64,000 bases of DNA from Micrasema longulum (GCA_022494885.1 JAGVSM010001264.1:124001-188000); one strand, 5' to 3'. Numbered from the stretch's first letter, positions 37,501 through 49,775 are shown. Made by a program: numbers and translations. The notes: generated by a model not told the origin, from the letters alone.

Positions 37501-38593
37501 GATGAAGGGTGTACAAAATGACATAGGCGGGTAAAATGACATAGTAATCATATCTCAGAAACCAAACTCTTGTTCATGTTTGAACCTGCACAAGAATGAG
37601 CACTGGTACGACACATAAATACTCACCAATATTTAGGACGCTTATGGCGACCGCCCGAGGAGGACGTGTTGCGGGTTACTTTGTGAAATAAAACAATATT
37701 TTTGTTGCGCGGACACCAAAGGTATTATCATTATTATATTTGTATTATTCTACAACACAAACTGAAAGGATATGTTGTGTTATCGTTAATCTTTATGAAA
37801 AACTATAATTTCGTTAAAATTTACAGGTGCAATGTGATATTTTTTAATGTTTTTAAAAAATTACGTAGTGGGGCAAAACGACATATGTACGGGTAGGGTA
37901 AAATGACATACTATGTAATTTTTCCCCACTTAATACTTTTTTTTTAGAATAATAATAATGCTTCGCTATTATGTGCGTAAAACATGACATTTGCATACAA
38001 CTCCAAAAATATCAAAGGCTAAAGCTAAAGGTTCTAAAAAACATATCCTGGAAAAGTGTAAACAAGGTATATGTAAAAAATTTATTATTGATTCAGACAC
38101 TGAAGACTTTCTACTTACAGACAATGAAGATGACTGCTCATGCATTTATTGTAATGAGTTATATACGAGATCAAAGCCAGATGAAACATGGTTAAAATGC
38201 ATGAAATGTGGAAACTGGGCTCGTGCAGAATGTGCTGGTTTAAATAAAAAAATCAAGATTTTTGTTTGTGAAGTGTGCATTTAATATTTTAATTCTTTAA
38301 TATTCATAAAAAAACTTATCAATTCTGTTTTTAAAAAGTGTTGAATAATAATCCCATCCAAGTATATATCGTATGTCATTTTGTACACCCGGTGGGGCAA
38401 AACGGATTTTTGCGGAATGTTTTTATTTTTGTATTTTTATTTGATAGATTTGTATTTTTTCCTACAACAACAGTGCTAACATGTTAAAAAATAGTGTACA
38501 TTTTAAACCAAAGAGATTTTTTACTAAATATGTTACCAATTTTTTTTTTTTCATTTTACAAAAAAATCTATGCCATTTTGTACACCCTTCCCC
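37501..38593 (+). mobile_element. Pogo-like DNA transposon, internal deletion derivative
   Basis: Terminal inverted repeats: GATGAAGGGTGTACAAAATG at 37501 and the inverse of CATTTTGTACACCCTTCCCC at the right end, sharing GAAGGGTGTACAAAATGrCATAG. TA lies on both sides (37499-37500, 38594-38595), the Tc1/mariner-superfamily target. Inside, AAAATGACATA or GGCAAAACGACATA-type repeats recur at ~37531, ~37872, ~37897 and, inverted, ~38370. The only coding remnant is the C-terminal zinc-finger-like segment at 37991-38284. Confidence 0.75.
37991..38284 (+). pseudogene. C-terminal zinc-finger-like piece of a pogo-type transposase
   Basis: The frame is open for 97 codons. It has a Lys-rich start (SKAKAKGSKKHILEKCKQG), an acidic stretch (DSDTEDFLLTDNEDD), then CSCIYCNELYTRS, WLKCMKCGNWARAECAG and a final VCEVC, a PHD-like arrangement of Cys pairs with W between. 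Such a tail is common in insect pogo/jerky-type transposases. The helix-turn-helix and DDE domains expected upstream are absent, so this is a remnant inside the deleted element and not a gene. The first Met is probably not a real start. Confidence 0.7.
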
Positions 38594-38714
38594 TACATGT
38601 TTTTGTAAAATTCTAAACATATCTACTTATACACATCTAGTAAATGTTATCACTTTAACTCACCAAAAAAGAGATTAACTCTTGTGCTTGGAGAGTGACT
38701 TACACTGCTTTAGT

Positions 38715-39262
38715 TGTTTATTTATAAGAGTTTATATAATTTTAAATACGAGTACATGAAAAGAAAAAGAAAAACATAGGATATATAAAGAAAAACATAA
38801 AACGATAATACATTCGTACTAATTAAAATTTAATGTTGTTTTTACACGAGTTCAAAAAATTTCTTTAGATTAACTTTAAATTTATTTATTGATATACTAT
38901 TTTTAATAGTTTTTAGTTCATTAGGAAGATTATTATAATTTTTTACACCTTGGAAGACAAAGCTATTTTGACCATGACTTGTGTGGAATTTAGGAATTTC
39001 AATATTATTTTGGTATCTGAGTATATATATTCATTTCAAATTCTTTTATTTTTTCTTTTTTATACATTTGAATAATATAATTTATTTTATAAAGAGTGTC
39101 TACTGTATGAACCTTAAATATTTTATATAGACTTTCCATATTGAATGTTGAGGGTTTCTTTAAAATTACTTTAATAATTAATCTTTGTACTATTTTAAGA
39201 GGGTTTAATATATTGGTATATGCACCAGCCCATCCTATAATACCATATTGTAACAAAGAATC
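38715..39262 (-). mobile_element. CR1/jockey-like LINE, RT C-terminus
   Basis: The minus strand reads LLQYGIIGWAGAYTNIL, LKIVQRLIIKVILKKPST, SLYKIFKVHTVDTLYKIN and, after a break, IPKFHTSHGQNSFVFQGVKN and YNNLPNELKTIKNSISINKF. This is the usual post-RT region of LINE ORF2. The 3'UTR boundary is uncertain. Confidence 0.7.
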
Positions 39263-39361
39263 TTATAAATCCATTTCAAATTAATTATTCTAAATCCATT
39301 TCATATATTATTATCGGTATTGGCAGTATGTCATAAAAGAACAACGTAATTGTACATTTTG

Positions 39362-39530
39362 TAATTTATTTTTTTTCACAACGGCCAGAAATCCAAATTA
39401 CATGACAGAACACCTAGGCTCGAGAAAAATCACATTCAATTTTTGTGTTTTCACCAGAAATGGAACCGGGTAATCTTCGGTGCGGGAGTCACGCGTCCCA
39501 AGTCTTAACCACTGCCCACGGAGGCCGCCA
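39362..39530 (-). mobile_element. SINE-A copy
   Basis: Minus strand: GGCGGCCTCCGTGGGCAGTG head, GTGACTCCCGCACCGAAG, body TTTTTCTCGAGCCTAGGTGT, CTGTCATGTAATTTGG and an AAAAATAAATT tail. Moderately diverged. Confidence 0.75.
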
Positions 39531-40465
39531 ATATTTTCATCATTCTATAGTTGTCGATCTTTAAAAAAACATAAAAAACTGCATATTTGGCATAACAATA
39601 AAAGCCAGTTCACCGATATATCATACAACGTACATGTATGAACGGTTTATGTCGTGCTTCGCGTGAATTGAAAGGTCCATCTATCATACGTCGAGCCATA
39701 TTTCCAGTCGAGTGGTGTAATTGGTGATCGGTGAGCAATAAGTTGGTCGGGTAACAAATGCTATTCGATTACTCGGATGAAGTCATAGGAAAAAATAACA
39801 CTCGCTCGAACAATCAATTGGAAATAAAAGGAGAAAAATGAATAGGATGGATGTTCCTATTTAAAATAACGCGCTCGAAACCGAGCCGGGTCGACAAAAT
39901 TGATGACGGGCAATGATCTTGAAATTTCTATTTTAAACATGATCAAATAGGTCGAGCTAAAACATTTGATACTAGGTCACATTAAATATACAATTTATAA
40001 ATATTAAAAAATCAAATTTCGAATCAAAGACCTTCAAAAACTTTAGTTTCATACCTCCTGACTTTTGTTACGAAAATGCAAAAAGAGTATTAAATTGTTA
40101 AATGGGTGAATACGTACACAAACTTGTAAAACTATATTTTTTATAAATTAATACAACAAATGCTAACGCCCTAATTTTGTATTTATGGGTTTAATTACGT
40201 GTCTTTTTAAGTTGTTTTTTTTTTAATCGATTTCAAACTTGTGATTTATGAAGGCGAAACAGCTGACACACATACACAAGTAGTAGAGCAAAAACGTTCA
40301 TTTCTGTTGTGGAAAATTCAATGAAATACATTATTTTTTCTAAGTGGTAAAATTAGCGTCATATAAAAAAAACGCAGCAAAGAGAAATATTTTCAACAAT
40401 GTTTGAGTATGTCCAAATGCTTGCAGACTGGCTGGATTTTCTACCTAGGGAGTTATTTATATAAA

Positions 40466-40690
40466 AATTTATTGCAACAAACATTTTTGAGAAGAGAATA
40501 TAAAAGTCAAGAGATGGAAGAGTTGAGGAAATGTGGATGTTAAAACATGGGCAGAATGGTGAATGTTACACAGTCTGTAAAATGGCCACTTAAACCAGCC
40601 AATAACAGGTCATAAGCCCTGTAAATGCCTAAACTTCCATATTCCCTTCTCAAAAATGTTTTTCCTCTCTATTGCAATAAATTTAAATAG
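40466..40690 (+). mobile_element. MITE-A, best-preserved copy
   Basis: Starts AATTTATTGCAACAAACATT and ends in its inverse (CTATTGCAATAAATTT). The inverted arms extend inward through ATTTTTGAGAAGAGAATATA and its partner. The centre reads AATGGTGAATGTTACACAGT and AAATGGCCACTTAAACCAGC. Used here as the reference for the family. Confidence 0.75.
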
Positions 40691-40709
40691 AAATATTTTC
40701 GTTTGTTTG

Positions 40710-41480
40710 TTTAACATTTATTTATTTATTTTACAGAAACAAACAGTCGACAATGATATAAGAACATAAAAAAGATACGATTTAAGGACAGACCAGCGAA
40801 GTTTCTAAATAAAAATCATACATATTGAATTGTGGTACGACAAAAGGGTGTGTTTACGTGTATTTGTATGAGAGTAAGTGTATAGGTGTGTTGTGTGTTT
40901 GTGTGTATGTGGGAGTAAGTGTTCAGGTGTGTGTCAGTGTGAGCATCATTTAATAGAAAGTGGGATAGTATCGCAGCCAGAAACAATCAGTCTTAATTTA
41001 CTGTTAAATAAATTAAGGGGCGTGCTAAATATATCAATAGATGAAAAAAAAAGCATTATAGTTAGAGCTAGAGCTATAGTTAGAGGAAAGAGTGTTGTGC
41101 ATAATTACTGCTACAGACTGGCAGATGGAATAAATACTTATTTCTTGTCACGCGAAAGGGGACATTAAGATTAATTTTGGAGAATCGGTAAAAAGTATAC
41201 TTTATTATTTAATAATTTATATAAATAGCATAATCCAGATATAGTGCGTCTATTTTCAAGGGTATAAAATCAATTTTGTTTAGCAGATTGGCTGTAAGTG
41301 CAAAGCGTTTTATTGTTTTTATAATCTAGGTATTTAAAAAAATTTCGTTGAACATTTTCAATCCTTTCTATGTTTGTTATGTATTGTGGGCTCCACACAA
41401 CGGATGCAAACTCCAAGTTACTGCGTACAAAAGTGTTGTATAAAGTAAAATGAAGCCCAACATTTGACAAGCTTTTATAG
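40710..41480 (-). mobile_element. Jockey/CR1-like LINE, RT C-terminus and 3' end
   Basis: Minus strand: LHFTLYNTFVRSNLEFASVV, WSPQYITNIERIENVQRNFF and KYLDYKN (41470-41300), then after a frameshift INLNVPFRVTRNKYLFHLPV and SSNYAQHSF, the same C-terminal motif as at 32425-32895. An AATAAATAAATG-like tail lies at ~40710-40730. Stops break the frame. Confidence 0.7.
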
Positions 41481-42648
41481 GTTTTGCATTTGTTGGTTTT
41501 CTTTTAAAAAACTAAGAAATTATTTGTAAGTACCTAAATACATCTTCGTAACTCAAATTCAACATTCAAGAAAAAGATTGCAAACACACACCTACGAAGG
41601 TTAATCCCAAATTAAAAATAAAATCTTTGAGGAAAGAAAATATAAGTGATGAAGAAGTCAGATTAGCAATTTCAGTCTATTTTCAAGACAGGAACAAAAA
41701 ACTAATTTTTGATATAAATGAATGAATGGAAAGATCTGAAGAATACATTGTGCTTTAAAAAAAAAGTATGTTGTTAGTCGTTAGGTGTCCTCGGCACGGG
41801 TTACCCCAGTGACGGTACATTATTTTTATTGTTTAATATTGTATATACCTTATTCCAAAGAAATAAAAAAATAATACTGAAAGAGAAACATACTGCCATC
41901 TATCAATTACCCTCCCACCACTCCCATTCCTTCCTTTCGTGACTTTCTGGACCACCCCTCATAAATAAACATGTAAACTAGAGTTTCTTCTTAGAGGTAT
42001 TCACAGTTAAAACATTAAATTTTTGAGAGGAAAACACAGATCCGAAACAGCTAAAACAGTTTCGCAAAAAAAAACTATTTTTAACAGTTATTCTGTGTAA
42101 ATAACGGAACTTGTTTTTAAACTGTTACTGTAAACAAAAACTAGACAAGATATTAAATTAAACTATTTTTTTAAATAACAGTTAGAAAGTGCGCGAGCAA
42201 AACCGTGGCAATGAAAAAAGAGGCACGTCATGTGAAACTGTTTCTTAAAAAAAAAAACAGTTATAACAGTTTTGAGAGAAGTCCGGTAAAACCCCTAATA
42301 ATACAGCTTAATTAATATTGTAAAAATGTTCCAGCAGTTTCTTGCGCTAGATTTTTTTGGCCATCCTGCTCTAAACTGTTATTTATAATCAGATTCAATT
42401 CTGAAACAGTCGATTTGTTGAAACAGTAACTGTTACTGCTACTTATTTTAAATATCCGAAACGCTAATCTCTATTGTAAACGTAAGTTAGCAAAAATATT
42501 AAGGATACAGGTTTTTTACTGAAGCTTTTTTACGGCCCAATCTTATAATATGGAGTATAATGAAAGGAAGATATAATAAAACATAAGGTCACACACAGCG
42601 GGTACTTATTAGCACACCTGTAATTATAATAATACAATATAATGTTAC

Positions 42649-42832
42649 CATTTTGAGTGTCTCCTCCGGCCGCAGCAGGTAGAACATGGACTGCAGGTGC
42701 GAGTGGATGTCGCTGGTGGCGGCGGGGGCGGCGGGGAGCGGCGGGGGGCGGCGCTGCCCCCGTGCGCCCCCCGCCGCCCCGCTGGACAGTACCAACGCGG
42801 CGCCTTTGCTGGCGAAGTAACACTCGCTAAGG
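42649..42832 (-). CDS. ssh: Slingshot phosphatase, coding exon 2 (SSH-N start)
   Basis: The acceptor is a T-run followed by AG and the donor reads ATG|GTAACA. Translation gives SLSECYFASKGAALVL, a proline/alanine/glycine-rich linker, then DIHSHLQSMFYLLRPEETLKM. The two outer blocks are the hallmark start of the slingshot N-terminal conserved region, which in the family helps bind F-actin and the cofilin substrate. Length is 184 bp (1 base, then 61 codons), so it enters in phase 2 and leaves in phase 0. The linker between the blocks is unusually GC-rich in DNA and low-complexity in protein (residues around GAAGGARGQRRPPPLPAAP), in strong contrast to the AT-rich introns. Recognition of the family is confident; exact splice choice is supported by perfect phase continuity on both sides. 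Confidence 0.93.
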
Positions 42833-42907
42833 CTAAAAAAAAAGAAATATATATAATGGCTTGTTATGTTTTTTGTACATAAAGACATCGATTCACCACA
42901 ATATCAA

Positions 42908-43055
42908 AACACTGGAACCTCTTATTACAGGGTACAAAACATGATTTAAAAAAATGATTTTTTATTGGAAACCCTTCCACCATTGTTAATTTTATGGTAA
43001 ACTTTTTTTACACTGTACTGCGTGAAACGTATCTCCCGTGTAAACATAGGTTTTG
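42908..43055. mobile_element. Palindromic MITE (ACACTGGAACCTCTT ends)
   Basis: The left end ACACTGGAACCTCTTATTAC and right end GTGTAAACATAGGTTTTGGT are diverged inverses. Same family as 13683-13903; it lies only 76 bases inside the exon 2 acceptor side of intron 1. Confidence 0.6.
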
Positions 43056-43599
43056 GTGTAATTCTCAAAATATACGAAATATGAAGACAGTGCGTTCAAA
43101 TTGTAACCTATGTTAATTAATTGGTTCGTGACAAAACATTTTCAAGTAAAATAATTTACACTAACACATTAACATAGGGTTATTAAACATTCAAACGCAC
43201 TGTAGTGAACAAGAGTTTCCTCATGTTTTTCGTAATCCAAATTGTCGTCATATAATTTGACGAAACATTTAATTATATTATTTTCTATTATTGGGCACAG
43301 TATTGATACACAAACTGAATATAATCTCGTTTTCTTGTTATATTTAGTCAAAATCATCATATCGAAAAAGGCACTAACGAAATAAATGTATAAAGCATTA
43401 TAATTATTAGTAAAGTAATTTCCAATGAGTTAAAAATATTTCTACCGCTTATCAAATACTGATAACGTTTTTCTGTGTTGTCATGTCGAATAGACAACTA
43501 TAAGAAAATTCAGTGGTTTTTATTGTTTGTAATTAAACTATTAAACCAAGGAATTTATTATTTTAATTTTTATGTACCTATCGTATTATCAACGATATG

Positions 43600-43895
43600 A
43601 TTTTTTCATGTTTTGTATTTCTGAAGTTAGTTTGTCTTCCGCTTCTTCTCGATCAGTTCTGCCGATTGGTCCGTTGACGGTAAGTAAACCGGAAATATTC
43701 CACAACTGTATTATCATTGGTTGATTTGTATGAATTAGTGACGTCGCAGTTCGTTTTTATTGAAATATTTTTTTAATATTAATTTCATACAGTTTCCTGA
43801 AACTTTGCGGTATAATTTAATGCTGTAATTTTAACCGCGCGTAAGAAAAAAATTTTTGTATCCGATTTCCCGTAGGGCTGAAGTTCCTTATTTCA
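43600..43895 (+). repeat. Interspersed repeat R, uninterrupted copy
   Basis: Blocks in order: CTTCTTCTCGATCAGTTCTG, CCGTTGACGGTAAGTAAACC, ATTAGTGACGTCGCAGTTCG, AATTTAATGCTGTAATTTTA, ACCGCGCGTAAG and CGATTTCCCGTAGGGCTGAA. Reference copy for the split copy at 7020 and the inverted copy at 28625. Confidence 0.65.
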
Positions 43896-44286
43896 CCGAA
43901 AAAATATATTCATAAAAATTATGAAAAAAATGTTCAAATTAGTTTGTTTTACGTAGACGTTAAAAAAAACCTAAGTATTATTGACTATTTATATACAAAC
44001 GTTACAAATCTCAACTTTGCATTAAAAAATACACGTAAATTCATAAGAATTATCTTGACGTTAGAATTATCTTTATATCAATACAAAAATAAACTGACTA
44101 AACAAAATAAAATGTTATAATTATAATATTATTTGTTTTATTATTTTTTCACTGCGATATGGAACAGTTCAGTACTTAGTTACTCACACATTATATTTAT
44201 ACATTTGTGTCTAATTTTGAAGCGATTAATATCTAGCGTTGTTTAAATGTGGCATAGAATGAAGATACAGTGTTAATGTGACTCGT

Positions 44287-44332
44287 GTAGAGTGTAGTGT
44301 AGAGTGTAGAGAGTAGAGTAGATAGACATGGA
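44287..44332 (+). repeat. Imperfect GTAGA/GTGTAGA microsatellite
   Basis: Runs of GTGTAGAGTGTAGTGTAGAG followed by GTAGAGAGTAGAGTAGATAG. Low-complexity DNA only. Confidence 0.7.
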
Positions 44333-44498
44333 GGTGAAGAGCATGTGAGAAGTTATTTTGGTTCAAGCGCTAAACTCATCTTCTCAGAGCACATCTACCA
44401 GAAACTTCGATGTCTAGGTTAGGCGTACTCTGTGTCGCGCTAAATCATTTCTAGCAACGCGGCATGATTAGATAGCGGTTTATAATTGACTTGATTTC

Positions 44499-44564
44499 AG
44501 CGCCCTTGAGGTGATTTTCACAAAAACGGCGCTATATAAATTATCCAAATATATATATATATAT
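44499..44564 (+). repeat. 48-bp hairpin module plus AT microsatellite (left member)
   Basis: AGCGCCCTTGAGGTGATTTT, then GGCGCT (able to pair with AGCGCC), then ATAAATTATCC and an (AT)n run. An inverted copy with two mismatches over 48 bases lies at 50286-50348, also bordered by (AT)n. Confidence 0.65.
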
Positions 44565-44669
44565 TGATAAATAAAAAATATATAAATTAATTGTTATTTA
44601 TATGTCTACTAAAAAATAAGAAGTTACCTTATAGAATTCCTTTTTTAGAAAGGCAAATATTTTTTACTA

Positions 44670-44745
44670 AATGTTATTAAATATTTGTATATAACCACTT
44701 ACCGACTTTTCTATGTCTACCGGTTTCGAGACATACCCGTTTTTT
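44670..44745 (+). mobile_element. One-armed copy of the ACCGGTTTCGAGAC MITE
   Basis: AATGTTATTAAATATTTGTA, ACCACTTACCGACTTTTCTA and TGTCTACCGGTTTCGAGACA match the arm of the palindromic element at 14755-15168. The partner arm is absent. Confidence 0.6.
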
Positions 44746-45689
44746 CATACATTAAGTGTAAAAATATTATAAACGAAACGTTATTTTTTTGAAAACTTTC
44801 TTTTGATGTAGTAGAGATAGATCAATGTAGCTTTTCTTTTAATTGGCTTTTCTACGTTGAGTTATAAAATTATTTTTGAATGACTAACAAAATTTTAAAC
44901 TCGAATATCTCTGAGCTAGTAAATTTGACTTAATGCTTTTTTACAGAATGCCCACGACTTTTCCATATTATTTCCTTTGAAATGTTCTCCATTTCTGTTG
45001 TAATATGTTAATCTTAGATTGATAAATAAAACGTTATAAAGAAATTTCCTAATCGCAAAAGACACAGAGAATAAAAAAGTGTTTAAAATAATGCGCTCAA
45101 TCAGATTACAAAAGTAATGAATAAATAAAATTTTAAAAATGATAAAAAAACACAAATATAAAAAAAAGCCGACAACATTATTCTATTGAAAACAACGTTG
45201 GTATTTTACGAATGAGCTATGTTAAGCTCCGACATTAAAGTTATAAAAAGCAGTGGCAGCAGCTCCGCGAAAAATAATCCACACAATAACATCATCTACC
45301 TATGGCAGGTAAGATTATAGTTTTAAAATTGATAAGATAAGAGTTTTCCGGGCATTATATGCAGTAAACCCACAGTCAATGGAAGGAGAAAACATGTTGA
45401 AAAAAGGTCAGCGAAAGTTGGCTGCTATTCCTGTCATTCAAAAAGAAACACATAAAGGATAAAAGCTTCTCGTGGCTTTATGAGAATCCCGAGCACTGAA
45501 AGAATGTTGTCTGTCTACGCGTTACAATAAACTACGGAGAACACGCAAGGTCGCTAAAACCAGAAGCTAAAGAAAGCTCTGAAATAAAAATAAAAACTGA
45601 AGAATCAGAAAAAAGTGTCGGAAAAGACGGCGAAAGCCTGAGAGATTTAATCAAATTTCACGTACGCTTCGTTACCTAGTCAGTAGGTA

Positions 45690-45915
45690 AAATAATTCAG
45701 ACAGATGAATCTCACTCAGTTTCAGCTCTTTTACTTCACAAAAGTCGACAGATGGAAGAGTTGAGGAAATGTGAATGTTTAAACATAGACATAATGTTGA
45801 ATGATACACAGTGCGTAAAGTGGCCACTTAAATCACCCGATGGTAGGTCATAAGGCCTGTAAAAGCCTAGACTTTTTCTTCTCAAAAATGTTTTCCGTTT
45901 CTATTGCAATAAATT
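45690..45915 (+). mobile_element. MITE-A copy
   Basis: TTTTACTTCACAAAAGTCGA, CAGATGGAAGAGTTGAGGAA, GTAAAGTGGCCACTTAAATC and the right end TCTCAAAAATGTTTTCCGTT with CTATTGCAATAAATTT. The left terminal repeat is replaced by unrelated DNA. Confidence 0.65.
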
Positions 45916-47723
45916 TCAAATGTACATGAGTACTAATAAGAATGTAAATACGTCGCAAAATCTAGATGTTTTTAACAAAAGAGTTTAGTTTATGTAGCTT
46001 TTGTACTTTATACTTCTTTCTATTAAATTATTGTTTGTAAAAAAAATGCGCTCAGTGAACAATCATAAATATGTCCAGTCCTGTGTCATTGTTTCTAAAT
46101 AAAATAAAAATAAATATTACAAGAAACATCAAACAATAGCGAGCATGATTTCAGTATTTCCCAATTTTCAACGTCGCGCGGGTCGTCGCGGCGCGGCGCC
46201 TGAAAGGTCCGGACGCTTTTTAGATTCGGACGTCAAATCGAAGGAGCCGAGCAAAAAGCGCGGCAAATCAAATAACCATCGAACTAATCATAAAAATATT
46301 TGCTTACGCGCGGTCAGGCAGCTGATTCGAGTTCTTTTAGTAGCGCTGAACATTTTCACAGTACCTACGCTCGTTTATAGGTGGATTATTTTTAACTACA
46401 GTGGCTAATCAAACACATCGCGCACCATAAAAGGCAATCCGAAAAATATTACCTACATTTTTTTATTCAATGCATTAATTGATTGTATTTTTTTAAATTA
46501 TTAACAGTACCTACGATGCGTACAAATATCCAACAAAAAATAGCTTGGCTAAACATATTTTAAAACAAATATTGTATAAGTAGGTACTTGATATAATTTG
46601 TACGTATTATTGTGGCCTAATATCTAATAGAGTCACCTATGCGGAGAAAAATCATTCTATGATTATTAACCTTTTCCTCACTAAGCATCCAAAAATTACA
46701 CATAATCCGAACGGGGGGACCAAACGACCCCAGCGCCTACTTGTGTATGGCGTCACGAGAATAAAACGTTGGAAATGTTTATTATTATGCAATAATTTAT
46801 TCATGTTTTCACGTACGCATATTTTACTCATTCGTGTATTTTATTCATTGTTGTTAGTTTGCAGAATGCTAATGTACATAAAGTGAAATCAACCCTTGTA
46901 TTATTTACGTATATTTTTTGTTTCAATATCAAACGATTTGAAAATTTAAAAACAAAAACAGGAAAATGCTTCATTCTGTTATTTTCACGATTGCAAAAAA
47001 TATAGGGCCAAGCCAAGAGCTTGAATAATACTCGAGTTATCGAATTAAAATCTGTCTATGGGGGATTCGAATATCCCCCTTCGGTCCAGCTAGGTTAAAC
47101 ACGAAGTTAGCTACAGATTACAGCGATACAGGCCGTTTGTACTTGTGTTGGGAATTACAAGCGCCAACCGAAACCGTATATTGCACGCTAGTCGTTAAAC
47201 TAAAAACCAAACTAAAACCAAACCAAAAATTTGGAACTTTTTGTTCTATGCAATAGATCTTAAGGGCTTCTCTAGAGAATTATTACTCTGAGATTGTCCC
47301 AGTACGCCATTAATGCCAGTAGGAAGAGCAATGTCTTTACTCAACCGTACCTATTCGGATATCGTCATCTTTCATGTAACTGAAATAAAATTCAGAGGGT
47401 AGATTCCTTTCACTCTTATTAGTGGGTATTTTTATGAAACCATTTTTTCACATTCAAAAAGTATTGCTATTTTTTTGTGTTATGTATGCCTTGAATATTT
47501 TTTTTTAATGTACATAGACGTATTAAACAAATAAATTTAAATTTAAAATTACCATTAAAGAAAATAAATGAAGTTACAGGTACACGTGTTTTTTCTGTGT
47601 CTAGGCGGATTAATAACACAGTCCTGTGTGTGAAACAGAACCAGAACCCGGGACGAGTGCTTTCGACTCGATGGCGGTTCTCAGGAAAAAATCCTACTAA
47701 GAAAATCAAGTGGAGTTATGTCT

Positions 47724-48170
47724 GCTTCATTGTGCAGGGGTTGACGTGTTCGCCTACCATTCATGAGGCCCTGGGTTCGATTCCTGGGGCGGTGAACGTG
47801 AAATATTCATTTCAAAGGTTTTTGGTTCTGCAATATTTCATTGAAATATATATTGTGTGAAAAATACGTATGCTTTTAGTTCTTAATAATGTTTCTTTTT
47901 AAATTTATTTAATTTTTTTCTTTGTGACGGAAAAATAAGAAACCTGCTAACAAGCCGGTTTCGCGAAGTGAGTTTCATTATTTTTCCTTTTATATTTTCT
48001 GTTCATGTTTACCGTGTTAAATAAAGAAGTAAATAAATAAAATCCTGAAATGGTACCTGAAACGCAAGATCACCTTACCCAAATGTAATCAAACAACGAT
48101 GCGTTCGGTTTACCAATAAAGTACCCTATGATCCATTGGGTTCGGAAAGATGGGTGATAATTAATAATTT
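47724..48170 (+). mobile_element. SINE-B split by a LINE 3' end
   Basis: The head 47724-47815 has TTGACGTGTTCGCCTACCAT and B box GGGTTCGATTCCTGG. At ~47860-48040 comes foreign DNA ending AATAAAGAAGTAAATAAATA, a LINE-type tail. The SINE body resumes at ~48042 with CCTGAAATGGTACCTGAAAC and CAAGATCACCTTACCC. The intact copy at 62525 shows that head and body are normally ~50 bases apart. Confidence 0.6.
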
Positions 48171-49530
48171 TAAAAACGTTGATAGCCTTTTTCATAGAAA
48201 TAAATATTTTGATACGTGTATTTTATTACATTTTTTATAAAACATATTCAAAAACGCAAATAGATGCAAATCAATGACAATGAAAATCTCAATGTATTTT
48301 TACCATAGCTGACATTGAACATAAATTTTAGTTTTATAATTAAACCAATATGGCACTACATTATTGTATGCATATACATCTATATGTAACATTGTCCCAT
48401 TCATAATACATGAAAGTTATATAATATAAATATTAACTTTATTTAATTCATAATTTAATAAAACACTAACGTATAGTTTCAACTGTTTTTCAAAATAAAT
48501 TTTCGTACTTTAAATTAATATTAAAATCGAATGATAATAATTACCTTAAAGCTATACCCCTAAAAATATTTTAAATGATGGAAGGGCTTTCTTATTCTAC
48601 CCATAATGTACCTAATAAAATGCACTCAGTATACCCTAATAGATTTTTAATTACATTACTTTTCTCGGTCTGCATAAAAATCCCCAAAGCGTGTTAAATA
48701 CCCCTATAAACTATTACCACTATTTTACACCTATATCATTAAACAGCATTTCTTTTTAGTATATAAGGATACTTTGTGAATATTTCAGTCAATTTGGTAA
48801 TGTCCTCACAAGACGAAACGCGTCACATGTATTTAAAAAATGAGAATTAAATACAACAAAAGTGTTTTATTTTGGATACCTTACCAAATTTTACAAAGAG
48901 ATGATAGCATTTTTATTGAAAGAAATGAAATTTATGCTTTTTGTCAGTAAAAAAGCTTTTAAAAAAACCTTTGTTACGCCGTATTTTACATTATAACGGG
49001 TCACGACTGTTGACCAAGTAACACCAATATATGCTTTTACGCTGTAGTTAAAGAGTAATAAGCTTATTTTTACGTGACTAGACATAATGACAACATTATA
49101 GATTACGTTAAACGCATAAAACAACCATTACACGACTATTAACGCTACCTCTGTTACCTATGTACCACATAATACAGTGCGGAATAGAACACGATAGGTA
49201 GGTCCGAGAAATAAATCAGGACAACGTATCACAATGAAACCCAGTGAAGAAAGCGCGATTAATCTCATTTAAAAACGGTGTTACAAAAATATGGTTGTAA
49301 ATTGCAAAATCGATTACAAAACCTTGTGAAAACATTTAAATAACGAGTGTTTGGTAAGTTATATTTGATAATTATTTTTAAATTACGGATTTACAATTTA
49401 ACATATTTCAAGGACAGAGTCCACTTTTAACAATTATGTTATAACAAAAAAATACAACTATTCAGTAACATAAATCTAGAAACAAGAAAAGAAAAAGCAA
49501 ATAATTATAATGGACAAACATTATAGGAAC

Positions 49531-49775
49531 CAGGCCCCCGATTACAATGGGAAGTTGACATTTATCTTCAATTTTATCTACAAAGTAAAATTAAGCTTTC
49601 TGCATGAAAAACAGAATATGCATACATTGTTTTCTTCCAAACATGTTCAATTATAGATATACAAAGATACTTTAAATGTTCATGCAAATGTACTAATTTT
49701 CGTACATAAATATCACTTTTTCTTTATAGACAGTCAAAGATAACTCTGTTAACTTCCCATTGTAATCGGGGCCCA
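49531..49775. mobile_element. MITE-D (CCCCGATTACAATGGGAAGTT ends)
   Basis: The left end CCCCCGATTACAATGGGAAG and right end CTTCCCATTGTAATCGGGGC are inverses. 245 bp, AT-rich interior, no coding. Two further members sit in tandem at 52935-53400. Confidence 0.75.

Larger units (their letters stand above)
14223..42648. other. ssh intron 2, unassigned stretches
   Basis: This 28.4-kb intron holds most of the repeats. I see no supported gene in 14223-14754, 15170-17994, 18260-19734, 22335-23754, 23900-26879, 27050-27919, 28970-30534, 31090-31570, 32960-34029, 34945-37500, 39535-40465 or 41485-42648. The longest open frame, 155 codons at 26002-26469 (-), has no recognisable domain. Bases 18850-18975 are rich in ATTCGAAT/ATCGAATGCATTCGAT palindromes. 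Bases 33060-33130 contain a C-rich patch. Confidence 0.5.

Noticed and set aside
40878..41168. Plus-strand 96-codon frame starting MYRCVVCLCVCG
   Set aside because: It lies antisense to a LINE 3' region and its start is a GT-rich simple repeat.
46145..46408. 87-codon Arg-rich plus-strand frame in a CpG patch
   Set aside because: No recognised domain; the basic stretch is explained by local GC composition.
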